A stretch of DNA of 64,000 nucleotides. Origin: Viola odorata. Lineage: Eukaryota > Streptophyta > Magnoliopsida > Malpighiales > Violaceae. Below are positions 43,193 through 55,197 of the stretch, piece after piece. Where the stretch lies: NCBI GenBank assembly GCA_963691705.1, contig OY829538.1, positions 27,982,836-28,046,835 of the forward strand. The letters are read 5' to 3'. Position numbers and translations under genes: made by a program. How positions within the stretch are numbered: position 1 is the first letter of the stretch; every line of letters begins with the position of its first letter. A model generated the notes under the pieces. The model was not told the DNA's origin and ran no database searches. It worked only from the letters and a program-made list of their open reading frames with translations.

Positions 43193-46100
43193 AAGAAAAG
43201 GCAAGAAAAAGAAAAGAAAGTAAACTTATATGCGAAAGCAAAAGATTTGCGCCGCGCGCTTATTTTACAAAAACAGTTTCGTGGCGAGAATCGCCCTTTG
43301 CTTCTTCTTCGCTTTAAATCCTTTTGTTTGAGCACTACTAACCTTGATCTTTTAGCTTCTGTGCCTTCTTCTATCTTGGCTGTTTTGCAGGAGTTCAAGG
43401 ATGTAACACCCGAAGAGATGCCAGCCGGTTTGCCCCCAATCCGCGGCATAGAGCACCAAATTGATTTTGTACCGGGTTCGACTATCCCAAACAGACCAGC
43501 CTATAGGAGCAACCCCGAGGAGACCAAGGAACTTTAGCGGCAGGTTGATGAGCTCCTTAGCAAGGGATATGTCCGGGAGAGCTTGTCTCCATGCGCCGTT
43601 CCAGTGCTTCTAGTGCCAAAGAAAGATGGAACTTGGCGAATGTGTGTTGACTGCCGAGCGGTCAACAAAATTACGGTAAAGTATCGTCACCCCATACCTC
43701 GCTTAGATGATATGTTAGATGAGCTTAGTGGTAGTGTAATTTTTTCCAAAATTGACCTAATGAGCGGCTATCATCAAATTAGAATGAAAGAGGGTGATGA
43801 ATGGAAAACGGCTTTCAAAACAAAATATGGTTTGTATGAATGGTTAGTGATGCCGTTTGGATTAACTAATGCCCCAAGTACCTTCATGAGACTTATGAAC
43901 CATGTTCTTAGGCGTTTTATAGGCAAGTTTGTTGTTGTATACTTTGATGACATCTTAATTTATAGCAAATCTTTGCATGAGCATGTTACGCATCTTAAGG
44001 AAATTTTTCTGACCTTGCGTGAGGAGAAGCTTTATGCTAAGCTCTCCAAGTGCTCTTTTGCTTTAGAACAGGTTGAATTCTTAGGGTTCCTAGTGGGCAA
44101 GGACGGTGTGAAGGTGGATGAAGCGAAGGTGCAAGCGATCAAGGAGTGGCCTACGCCAAAAACAGCAAGCGACATCCGCTCCTTTCACGGCTTAGCTTCC
44201 TTTTATCGTCGTTTCATTCGTGATTTTAGTACTCTTGCTGCCCCACTTAATGACCTAACTAAGAAACATGTTGATTTCAGGTGGGAGGAACCTCAAGAGA
44301 CCGCATTCCAAGCGTTGAAGGACAAGCTGTCCAACGCGCCCGTGTTAGCCCTTCCCGACTTTGACAAACCGTTTGAGTTGGAGTACGACGCAAGTGGAAT
44401 CGGTATAGGTGCTGTTTTGATGCAAGAGAAGAAGCCAATAGCCTTCTTTAGTGAGAAGCTCAAGGATGCACAGCTGCGTTATCCAACGTATGACAAAGAG
44501 CTTTATGCACTAGTTAGGGCCTTCGAGGTTTGGCAACACTACTTGATGCCAAGGGAATTTGTGGTGCACACCGACCACTTGAGCCTCAAATATCTAAAGG
44601 GACAAGGGAAGTTGAATAGGAGACATGCCGTGTGGCTGGAGTTCTTAGAAGCTTTCCCTTATCACATCAAGTACAAAGAAGGAAAATACAATGTTGTTGC
44701 CGACGCATTGTCCAGAAGGTATGTCTTGATCTCTTCGTTAAGTGTCAAATTTTTAGGGTTTTCTCAAATAATTCCACTCTACCCTACTGATTTGGATTTT
44801 GGTGAGATCTATAAGACTTGTGATTCCATGGCTGATGTGAAATTTTATACGCATGATAACTATCTGTTTCGGCGCAAGCGCCTTTGCATTCCTAAGTGTT
44901 CTTTGCGTGACTTACTTGTGCATGAATCACATAGTGGTGGATTGATGGGCCACTTTGGCATTAATAAAACCTATGACATGCTGAAATCACACTTTTATTG
45001 GCCTAAGATGAGACGTGATGTTGTGCGTGTGATTGCTAGATGTGTAGTTTGCCAAAGGGCAAAATCTCGGTTAGCTAGTCATGGTGAGTTTATGCCGCTG
45101 CCCGTACCTTCCCAACCTTGGACCGATCTGTCCATGGACTTCATTGTAGGTTTACCTAAGTCTTGGGATGGTAAGGATGGTATATTTGTTGTTGTGGATC
45201 GATTTTCCAAAATGGCGCACTTTTTGCCTTGTAAAAATACTAATGATGCGTCTCAGGTTGCTAATATATTCTTTAGAGAGGTAGTCCGCCTCCATGGTAT
45301 GCCTATTAGTATTGTTAGTGACCGTGATGGAAGATTTTTGAGCCACTTTTGGCGAGTGTTGTGGAGTCGCCTTGGAACTAAATTGTTGTATTCAACTTCT
45401 TGTCACCCTCAAACCGACGGCCAAACTGAGGTAGTTAACCGTACTGTGGGGTCTCTTTTACGCTCTTTAGTTACCAAGCATGTTTCTAAATGGACTGATC
45501 ATTTGCCTTTCATGGAGTTTGCTTATAATCGTTCAATCCATTCTACTACAAATTGTTCACCTTTTGAAGTAGTTTATGGCTTTAATCCGCTAACTCCCAT
45601 GGATTTGACCCCTTTGCCTTTGAGTGATGTTTCTAACTTAGATGGACAGCAGCGGGCAGAACACATCAAACAGATACATGCGAAGGCTAAGGCAAACATT
45701 GAGCGCACTAATGAGCGACTAGTGCGCAAGCACAATGAAGGCCGCAAGACCGTGTCCTTTCAAGTTGGCGATTGGGTGTGGCTGCACCTAAGACGTGAGA
45801 GATTTCCAGAGAGGAGGAAAGGAAAATTATCCCCACGGAGAGATGGCCCGTTTCAGATTGTTGAGAAGATCAACAACAATGCTTACCGCCTCGACCTTCC
45901 AAGTGAGTATGGTTCAATACATGGAACCTTTAATATTTCTGACTTACGGTTGTTTGATGCAGGTGATGAGGATGTTGCTGATCTGGATTCGAGGGCGAAT
46001 CCTCCTCAAGATGGAGGGGATGATACAATCCCAGCCGGAGCCAACCCTAGTGCCACCGCACCCGCAGGCGCAACCACCCGCGCCAAGGCCCGAGCCTTGG

Positions 46101-46321
46101 AGGATGCATCCGCGAGCCTCCCATTGCCGCCCACGGGTCCGATCACTCGTGCCAGGGCCCGCGCCCTACAAGTGAGGCTCAGTAGCCTCATCCATATAGA
46201 ACTGAAGGCAGAGACAGCCTCGGAGGAAGCCAGCCTGCGCGCACCCCAGCCCGAAGGATTTGGGACAGGCCCAAATCACAAGCCCGCATTGGACAGCGAA
46301 AGCCACTGCCGAGCCTTTTGA
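43193..46321 (+). pseudogene. Element 2 pol (RT-RNase H-integrase), interrupted
   Basis: Continuous pol frame between an in-frame TAA at 43190-43192 and TGA at 46319-46321, with one internal TAG at 43535-43537 where relatives have Gln before the RT core. RT: GYHQIRM and YFDD (43940-43951). RNase H: acidic residues at 44387, 44498, 44573 and 44702 (DASG, KELYAL, HTDHLS, VADALS). Integrase: HHCC zinc site (44921, 44951, 45041, 45050) and the catalytic triad at 45137, 45320 and 45428, with 35 residues between the last two. A GPF module follows at 45845. The frame then runs through the polypurine tract into the 3' LTR ([11 protein letters not shown] motif), where the 163-bp LTR deletion replaces the last residues. 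Key catalytic residues are intact, so inactivation looks recent. Confidence 0.92.
46008..46020 (+). promoter_or_regulatory. Element 2 polypurine tract
   Basis: AAGATGGAGGGGA directly before the TGATAC of the 3' LTR, with one T at 46012. Preceded by GGATTCGAGGGCGAATCC, matching element 1. Confidence 0.85.
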
Positions 46322-47015
46322 ATATTGGAGCATATTTCCTCGCACAATATTCAGCCCAGAACTTCATATATGTGTTAGGAAGTTTCCCTCCAAGTTTCAG
46401 TGGGAACGCTCGAGGGAATAAGGAAAACGCCTTGTTTCCTTAAAACGTGATTCGGCGGACCCGCAAGCAAAGCCACTTGGGCCTTTTGACCTAAACGGCG
46501 GAGCCTGCACTTCTATCCTATTTAGTAGACTTTATTTATGTTATTTTAGGGTTTCAGAACTTATTTTGAAGGGTGGCGTGTTGCCATTTTCGTTTAATTC
46601 ATTTTTTAGAAACTAAACTAGTTTCCATTTTTGGAATTAGGGTTTAGCGTCTCTTTAAAAAGGAGCCGCCTATGTTATTTTGAGCAGACTTTGATTATTG
46701 ATTATTGAAAGCATATTGCTTTGGATCTTTATCCACTTGTTCTTGATGAACCTTGCAACTAATTGAGTTTCGTTCATTCGATTAGCTTGTCAAGTAAAAC
46801 TTGAAAGCACCTTTCATTGAGTCATCCGTTCTTTGGATTGCCAAGCATTACGATTTGGAGATTCAAAGGTTTGACGCAAGATCCTCAAGGGATTCTGCGT
46901 GGAGTGCCAAGCATTGCGACTTGGAGATTCACGTGTCTTCTTCGAGTTATTTTCCGCATTGAAAGCCACGTCGTCGGACAACAATCTAAGGAGGGCGTTC
47001 TAGCCTACAAGGAAC
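46021..47015 (+). repeat. Element 2 3' LTR, deleted and truncated (995 bp)
   Basis: Starts TGATACAATC. Relative to the 5' LTR it lacks 163 bp at 46246-46250 (endpoints in a shared GCC) and the last 6 bp (GCATCA). 1164 - 163 - 6 = 995, exactly the observed length. It ends in the GAAC shared with satellite sequence. Confidence 0.93.
47012..47015. other. Microhomology junction, element 2 to array 3
   Basis: GAAC fits both the LTR (AAGGAACGCATCA in the 5' copy) and the satellite (AAGAACAAAGGG). The satellite resumes at about base 207-211 of a monomer although it was left at base 370, so about 330 bp of monomer sequence (plus any whole number of monomers) and the target duplication are missing. 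Confidence 0.8.
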
Positions 47016-47793
47016 AAAGGGAACTACAAATTTCCTCCACTGCATGCAGAAGGCAACCCTATTCTACCTCTAGATGTAGATCTGCCCCCACCAGCTCCTG
47101 AACCTCAGCCAGTCCTTGCACCACAACCTGTTCATCCACCAAATCCTCCATCAGTTGCTTCTAGTAACTCCCAGACAGATTCCCACAACTTAGCAACCCT
47201 CGCAGCTCGGACTGAGCTCCTGTGTGAGCTCTTTGAGCTCCAGCAAAAAACTGCTAGCTGTAAATTGACCCGGAGGCCGTTGTACATGCCAAGATAAAGA
47301 TGATGGTCATAGGGTCTGTCATAACCCATCAGGTTGTTCAAGCTAGCTCTCTCAATATTAAAACCTGTGATTTACATATTATTTCTTTGATTAAACCACT
47401 TGGTCTCCGCTGTCTAGATGGAATGGGTTTCTTTCATATAGAGAAAGGTTTTCTTTTGATGAATACAGGTTTCACAATCAAGGTGGACCAGATCTCCAGC
47501 CACAAGAACAAAGGGAACTACAAATTTCCTCCACTAGATGCAGAAGGCAACCATGTTCTACCTCTTGATGAAGATCTACCCCCACCAGCTCCTGCACCTC
47601 AGCCAGTCCTTGCACCACAACCTGCTCGTCCACCAAATCCTCCATCAGCTACTGCTAGTACCTCCCAAACAGATTCCCACAACTTAGCAACCCTCGCAGC
47701 TCGGACTGAGCTTCTGCGTGAGCTCTTTGAGCTCCAGCAAAAAACTGCTAGCGGTAAATTGACCCGGAGGCCGTTGTACATGCCAAGATAAAG

Positions 47794-48287
47794 ATGATGG
47801 TCATGGGGTCTGTCATAACCCATCAGGTTGTTCAAGCTAGCTCTCTCAATGTTAAAACCTGTGATTTACATATTATTTCTTTCATTAAGCCACTTGGTCT
47901 CCACTGTCTAGATGGAATGGGTTTCTTCCATATAGAGAAAGGTTTTCTTTTGATGAATACAGGTCTCACAATCAAGGTAGACCAGATCTCCAGCCACAAG
48001 AACAAAGGGAACTACAAATTTCCTCCACTGCATGCAGAAGGCAACCCTATTCTACCTGTTGATGTATATCTGCCCCCACCAGCTCCTGCACCTCAGCCAG
48101 TCCTTGCACCATAACCTGCTCCTCCACCAAATCCTCCATCAGCTACTGCTAGTACCTCCCAAACAGATTCCCACAACTTAGCAACCCTCGCAGCTCGGAC
48201 TGAGCTTCTGCGTGAGCTCTTTGAGCTCCAACAAAAAACTGCTAGCGGTAAATTGACCCGGAGGCCGTTGTACATGCCAAGATAAAG
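47794..48287 (+). repeat. Array 3 monomer with premature stop
   Basis: CCACAACCT is CCATAACCT at about 48110, giving a 106-codon frame. This is the same nonsense change as in the monomer at 25492 of array 1. Also has TTCATTAAGCC in place of TTGATTAAACC. Confidence 0.75.
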
Positions 48288-48781
48288 ATGATGGTCATGG
48301 GGTCTGTCATAACCCATCAGGTTGTTCAAGCTAGCTCTCTCAATGTTAAAACCTGTGATTTACATATTATTTCTTTGATTAAACCACTTGGTCTCCACTG
48401 TCTAGATGGAGTGGGTTTCTTCCATATAGAGAAAGGCTTTCTTTTCATGAATACGAGTTTTACAATCAAGGTGGACCAGATCTACAGCCACAAGAACAAA
48501 GGGAACTACAAATTTCCTCCACTGCATGCAGAAGGCAACCCTATTCTACCTCTTGATGTAGATCTGCCCCCACCAGCTCCTGAACCTCAGCCAGTCCTTT
48601 CACCACAACCTGCTCGTCCACCAAATCCTCCATCAGTTGCTTCTAGTACCTCCCAGACAGATTCCCACAACTTAGCAACCCTCGCAGCTCGGACTGAGCT
48701 CCTGTGTGAGCTCTTTGTGCTCCAGCAAAAAACTACTAGCGGTAAATTGACCCGGAGGCCGTTGTACATGCCAAGATAAAG

Positions 48782-51700
48782 ATGATGGTCATATGGGCTG
48801 TCATAACCCATCAGGTTGTTCAAGCTAGCTCTCTCAATGTTAAAACCTGTGATTTACATATTATTTCTTTGATTAAACCACTTGGTCTCCACTGTCTAGA
48901 TGGAATGGGTTTCTTCCATATAGAGAAAGGTTTTCTTTTGATGAATACAGGTCTCACAATCAAGGTAGACCAGATCTTCAGCCACAAGAACAAAGGGAAC
49001 TACAAAATTCGTCCACTGCATGCAGAAGGTAACCCTGTTCTACCTGTTGATGTATTTCTGCCCCCACCAGCTCCTGAACCTCAGCCAGTCCTTGCACCAC
49101 AACCTGCTCCTCCACCAAATCCTCCATCAGCTACTGCTAGTACCTCCCAAACAGATTCCCACAACTTAGAACCCTCGCAGCTCGGACTGAGCTTCTGCGT
49201 GAGCTCTTTGAGCTCCAGCAAAACACTGCTAGCGGTAAATTGACCCAGAGGCCGTTGTACATGCCAAGATAAAGATGATGGTCATGGGGTCTGTCATAAC
49301 CCATCAGGTTGTTCAAGCTAGCTCTCTCAATGTTAAAACCTGTGATTTACATATTATTTCTTTGATTAAACCACTTGGTCTCCACTGTCTAGATGGAGTG
49401 GGTTTCTTCCATATAGAGAAAGGCTTTCTATTCATGAATACGGGTTTTACAATCAAGGTGGACCAGATCTACAGCCACAAGAACAAAGGGAACTACAAAT
49501 TTCCTCCACTTCATGCAGAAGGCAACCCTGTTTTACCTCTTGATGTAGATCTGCCCCCACCAGCTCCTGAACCTCAGCCAGTCCTTGCACCACAACCTGC
49601 TCGTCCACCAAATCCTCCATCAGTTGCTTCTAGTACCTCCCAGACAGATTCCCACAACTTAGCAACCCTCGCAGCTCGGACTGAGCTCCTGTGTGAGCTC
49701 TTTGATCTCCAGCAAAAAACTGCTAGCGGTAAATTGACCCGGAGGCCGTTGTACATGCCAAGATAAAGATGATGACCTCGGGGTTTGTCATAACCCATCA
49801 GGTTGTTCAAGCTAGCTCTCTCAATGTTAAAACCTGTGATTTACATATTATTTCTTTGATTAAACCACTTGGTCTCCACTGTCTAGATGGAATGGGTTTC
49901 TTCCATATAGAGAAAGGTTTTCTTTTGATGAATACAGGTCTCACAATCAAGGTAGACCAGATCTTCAGCCACAAGAACAAAGGGAACTACAAATTTCGTC
50001 CACTACATGCAGAAGGCCACCCTGTTCTACCTGTTGATGTATATCTGCCCCCACCAGCTCCTGAACCTCAGCTAGTCCTTGCACCACAACCTGCTCCTCC
50101 ACCAAATCCTCCATCAGCTACTGCTAGTACCTCCCAAACAGATTCCCACAACTTAGCAACCCTCGCAGCTCGAACTGAGCTTCTGCGTGAACTCTTTGAG
50201 CTCCAGCAAAAAACTGCTAGCGGTAAATTGACCCAGAGGCCGTTGTACATGCCAAGATAAAGATGATGGTCATGGGGTCTGTCATAACCCATCAGGTTGT
50301 CCAAGCTAGCTCTCTCAATGTTAAAACCTGTGATTTACATATTATTTCTTTGATTAAACCACTTGGTCTCCACTGTCTAGATGGAGTGGGTTTCTTCCAT
50401 ATAGAGAAAGGCTTTCTATTCATGAATACGGGTTTTACAATCAAGGTGGACCAGATCTACAGCCACAAGAACAAAGGGAACTACAAATTTCCTCCACTGC
50501 ATGCAGAAGGCAACCCTGTTCTACCTCTTGATGTAGATCTGCCCCCACCAGCTCCTGAACCTCAGCCAGTCCTTGCACCACAACCTGCTCGTCCACCAAA
50601 TCCTCCATCAGTTGCTTCTAGTACCTCCCAGACAGATTCCCACAACTTAGCAACCCTCGCAGCTCGGACTGAGCTCCTGTGTGAGCTCTTTGAGCTCCAG
50701 CAAAAAACTGCTAGCGGTAAATTGACCCGGAGGCCGTTGTACATGCCAAGATAAAGATGATGACCTCGGGGTCTGTCATAACCCATCAGGTTGTTCAAGC
50801 TAGCTCTCTCAATGTTAAAACCTATCATTTACATGTTATTTCTTTGATTAAACCACTTGGTCTCCGCTGTCTAGATGGAATGGGTTTCTTTCATATAGAG
50901 AAAGGTTTTCTTTTGATGAATACAGGTTTCACAATCAAGGTGGACCAGATCTCCAGCCACAAGAACAAAGGGAACTACAAATTTCCTCCACTAGATGCAG
51001 AAGGCAACCATGTTCTACCTCTTGATGAAGATCTACCCCCACCAGCTCCTGCACCTCAGCCAGTCCTTGCACCACAACCTGCTCGTCCACCAAATCCTCC
51101 ATCAGCTACTGCTAGTACCTCCCAAACAGATTCCCACAACTTAGCAACCCTCGCAGGTCGGACTGAGCTTCTGCGTGAGCTCTTTGAGCTCCAGCAAAAA
51201 ACTGCTAGCGGTAAATTGACCCGGAGGCCGTTGTACATGCCAAGATAAAGATGATGGTCATGGGGTCTGTCATAACCCATCAGGTTGTTCAAGCTAGCTC
51301 TCTCAATGTTAAAACCTGTGATTTACATATTATTTCTTTGATTAAACCACTTGGTCTCCACTGTCTAGATGGAGTGGGTTTCTTCCATATAGAGAAAGGC
51401 TTTCTTTTCATGAATACGGGTGTTACAATCAAGGTGGACCAGATATTCAGCCACAAGAACAAAGGGAACTACAAATTTCGTCCACTGCATGCAGAAGGCA
51501 ACCCTGTTCTCTGTTGATGTATTTCTGCCCCCACCAGCTCCTGAACCTCAGCCAGTCCTTGCACCACAACCTGCTCCTCCACCAAATCCTCCATCAGCTA
51601 CTGCTAGTACCTCCCAAACAGATTCCCACAACTTAGCAACCCTCGCAGCTCGGACTGAGCTTCTGCGTGAGCTCTTTGAGCTCCATCAAAAAACTGCTAG

Positions 51701-54700
51701 CGGTAAATTGACCCAGAGGCCGTTGTACATGCCAAGATAAAGATGATGGTCATGGGGTCTGTCATAACCCATCAGGTTGTTCAAGCTAGCTCTCTCAATG
51801 TTAAAACCTGTGATTTACATATTATTTCTTTGATTAAACCACTTGGTCTCCACTGTCTAGATGGAGTGGGTTTCTTCCATATAGAGAAAGGCTTTCTATT
51901 CATGAATACGGGTTTCACAATCAAGGTGGACCAGATCTACAGCCACAAGAACAAAGGGAACTACAAATTTCCTCCACTGCATGCAGAAGGCAACCCTGTT
52001 CTACCTCTTGATGTAGATCTGCCCCCACTAGCTCCTGAACCTCAGCCAGTCCTTGCACCACAACCTGCTCGTCCACCAAATCCTCCATCAGTTGCTTCTA
52101 GTACCTCCCAGACAGATTCCCACAACTTAGCAACCCTCGCAGCTCGGACTGAGCTCCTGTGTGAGCTCTTTGATCTCCAGCAAAAAACTGCTAGCGGTAA
52201 ATTGACCCGGAGGCCGTTGTACATGCCAAGATAAAGATGATGGTCATGGGGTCTGTCATAACCCATCAGGTTGTTCAAGCTAGCTCTCTCAATGTTAAAA
52301 CCTGTGATTTACATATTATTTCTTTGATTAAACCACTTGGTCTCCACTGTCTAGATGGAGTGGGTTTCTTCCATATAGAGAAAGGCTTTCTATTCATGAA
52401 TACGGGTTTTACAATCAAGGTGGACCAGATCTACAGCCACAAGAACAAAGGGAACTACAAATTTCCTCCACTGCATGCAGAAGGCAACCCTGTTCTACCT
52501 CTTGATGTAGATCTACCCCCACCAGCTCCTGAACCACAGCCAGTCCTTGCACCACAACCTGCTCCTCCACCAAATCCTCCATCAGTTGCTTCTAGTACCT
52601 CCCAGACAGATTCCCACAACTTAGCAACCCTCGCAGCTCGGACTGAGCTCCTGTGTGAGCTCTTTGAGCTCCAGCAAAAAACTGCTAGCGGTAAATTGAC
52701 CCGGAGGCCGTTGTACATGCCAAGATAAAGATGATGACCTTGGGGTCTGTCATAACCCATCAGGTTGTTCAAGCTAGCTCTCTCAATGTTAAAACCTATG
52801 ATTTACATGTTATTTCTTTGATTAAACCACTTGGTCTCCGCTGTCTAGATGGAATGGGTTTCTTTCATATAGAGAATGGTTTTCTTTTGATGAATACAGG
52901 TTTCACAATCAAGGTGGACCAGATCTCCAGCCACAAGAACAAAGGGAACTACAAATTTCCTCCACTAGATGCAGAAGGCAACCATGTTCTACCTCTTGAT
53001 GAAGATCTACCCCCACCAGCTCCTGCACCTCAGCCAGTCCTTGCACCACAACCTGCTCGTCCACCAAATCCTCCATCAGCTACTGCTAGTACCTCCCAAA
53101 CAGATTCCCACAACTTAGCAACCCTCGCAGGTCGGACTGAGCTTCTGCGTGAGCTCTTTGAGCTCCAGCAAAAAACTGCTAGCGGTAAATTGACCCGGAG
53201 GCCGTTGTACATGCCAAGATAAAGATGATGGTCATGGGGTCTGTCATAACCCATCAGGTTGTTCAAGCTAGCTCTCTCAATGTTAAAACCTGTGATTTAC
53301 ATATTATTTCTTTGATTAAACCACTTGGTCTCCACTGTCTAGATGGAGTGGGTTTCTTCCATATAGAGAAAGGCTTTCTTTTCATGAATACGGGTGTTAC
53401 AATCAAGGTGGACCAGATCTTCAGCCACAAGAACAAAGGGAACTACAAATTTCGTCCACTGCATGCAGAAGGCACCCTGTTCTCTGTTGATGTATTTCTG
53501 CCCCCACCAGCTCCTGAACCTCAGCCAGTCCTTGCACCACAACCTGCTCCTCCACCAAATCCTCCATCAGCTACTGCTAGTACCTCCCAAACAGATTCCC
53601 ACAACTTAGCAACCCTCGCAGCTCGGACTGAGCTTCTGCGTGAGCTCTTTGAGCTCCAGCAAAAAACTGCTAGCGGTAAATTGACCCAGAGGCCGTTGTA
53701 CATGCCAAGATAAAGATGATGGTCATGGAGTCTGTCATAACCCATCAGGTTGTTCAAGCTAGCTCTCTCAATGTTAAAACCTGTGATTTACATATTATTT
53801 CTTTGATTAAACCACTTGGTCTCCACTGTCTAGATGGAGTGGCTTTCTTCCATATAGAGAAAGGCTTTCTATTCATGAATACGGGTTTTACAATCAAGGT
53901 GGACCAGATCTACAGCCACAAGAACAAAGGGAACTACAAATTTCCTCCACTGCATGCAGAAGGCAACCCTGTTCTACCTCTTGATGTAGATCTGCCCCCA
54001 CCAGCTCCTGAACCTCAGCCAGTCCTTGCACCACAACCTGCTCGTCCACCAAATCCTCCATCAGTTGCTTCTAGTACCTCCCAGACAGATTCCCACAACT
54101 TAGCAACCCTCGCAGCTCGGACTGAGCTCCTGTGTGAGCTCTTTGTGCTCCAGCAAAAAACTACTAGCGGTAAATTGACCCGGAGGCCGTTGTACATACC
54201 AAGATAAAGATGATGGTCATGGGGTCTATCATAACCCATCAGGTTGTTCAAGCTAGCTCTCTCAATGTTAAAACCTATGATTTACATGTTATTTCTTTGA
54301 TTAAACCACTTGGTCTCCGCTGTCTAGATGGAATGGGTTTCTTTCATATAGAGAAAGGTTTTCTTTTGATGAATACAGGTTTCACAATCAAGGTGGACCA
54401 GATCTCCAGCCACAAGAACAAAGGGAACTACAAATTTCCTCCACTAGATGCAGAAGGCAACCATGTTCTACCTCTTAATGAAGATCTACCCCCACCAGCT
54501 CCTGCACCTCAGCCAGTCCTTGCACCACAACCTGCTCGTCCACCAAATCCTCCATCAGCTAGTACTAGTACCTCCCAAACAGATTCCCACAACTTAGCAA
54601 CCCTCGCAGCTCGGACTGAGCTTCTGCGTGAGCTCTTTGAGCTCCAGCAAAAAACTGCTAGCGGTAAATTGACCCGGAGGCCGTTGTACATGCCAAGATA

Positions 54701-55197
54701 AAGATGATGGTCATGGGGTCTGTCATAACCCATCAAGTTGTTCAAGCTAGCTCTCTCAATGTTAAAACCTGTGATTTACATATTATTTCTTTGATTAAAC
54801 CACTGGGTCTCCACTGTCTAGATGGAGTGTGTTTCTTCCATATAGAGAAAGGCTTTCTTTTCATGAATACGGGTTTTACAATCAAGGTGGACCAGATCTT
54901 CAGCCACAAGAACAAAGGGAACTACAAATTTCCTCCACTGTATGCAGAAGGCAACCCTGTTCTACCTCTTGATGTAGATCTGCGCCCACCAGCTCCTGAA
55001 CCTCAGCCAGTCCTTGCACCACAACCTGCTCGTCCACCAAATCCTCCATCAGTTGCTTCTAGTACCTCCCAGACAGATTTCCACAACTTAGCAACCCTCG
55101 TAGCTCGGACTGAGCTCCTGTGTGAGCTCTTTGAGCTCCAGCAAAAAACTGCTAGCGGTAAATTGACCCGGAGGCCGTTGTACATGCCAAGATAAAG
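48782..55197 (+). repeat. Array 3 higher-order repeat, copy 1 (13-mer, 6416 bp)
   Basis: Begins with the distinctive 493-bp monomer carrying GTCATATGGGCTGTC and TTAGAACCCTCG (1-bp deletion). Thirteen monomers follow in a fixed order of variants to 54704. The order recurs from 55198, but without monomers 53225 and 53716 and with 52731 and 54210 fused. Confidence 0.85.
51251..51742 (+). repeat. 492-bp monomer with 2-bp deletion
   Basis: CCTGTTCTACCTGTTGATG is shortened to CCTGTTCTCTGTTGATG near 51507, shifting the frame. The deletion is shared by 57667 and 62604. The related monomer 53225-53715 has the same loss plus one more base (491 bp), so it descends from the same deleted ancestor. Confidence 0.8.

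Larger units (their letters stand above)
39244..47015 (+). mobile_element. Element 2: Ty3/gypsy LTR retrotransposon, CRM-like, defective (7772 bp)
   Basis: 5' LTR 1164 bp, interior 5613 bp (gag-protease, then RT, RNase H, integrase), 3' LTR 995 bp. Pol order is PR-RT-RH-IN, as in Ty3/gypsy. Three features point to the CRM (centromeric) clade of plant chromoviruses: the gag type, a frame that continues past integrase through the polypurine tract into the 3' LTR, and an LTR-encoded [11 protein letters not shown] motif with no canonical chromodomain. Clade assignment is from memory of family features. It is defective: the gag-pol frame is interrupted three times, the 3' LTR has an internal 163-bp deletion, and its last 6 bp are missing. 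No target duplication is visible because the right flank is rearranged. LTRs differ by six substitutions in 995 aligned bases. Confidence 0.93.

Noticed and set aside
45845..46321. Chromodomain at the integrase C-terminus of element 2
   Set aside because: After the GPF module the sequence is short, acidic and then LTR-encoded Ala/Arg-rich; the aromatic-cage pattern of a chromodomain is not visible. This is part of the reason for the CRM-like call.
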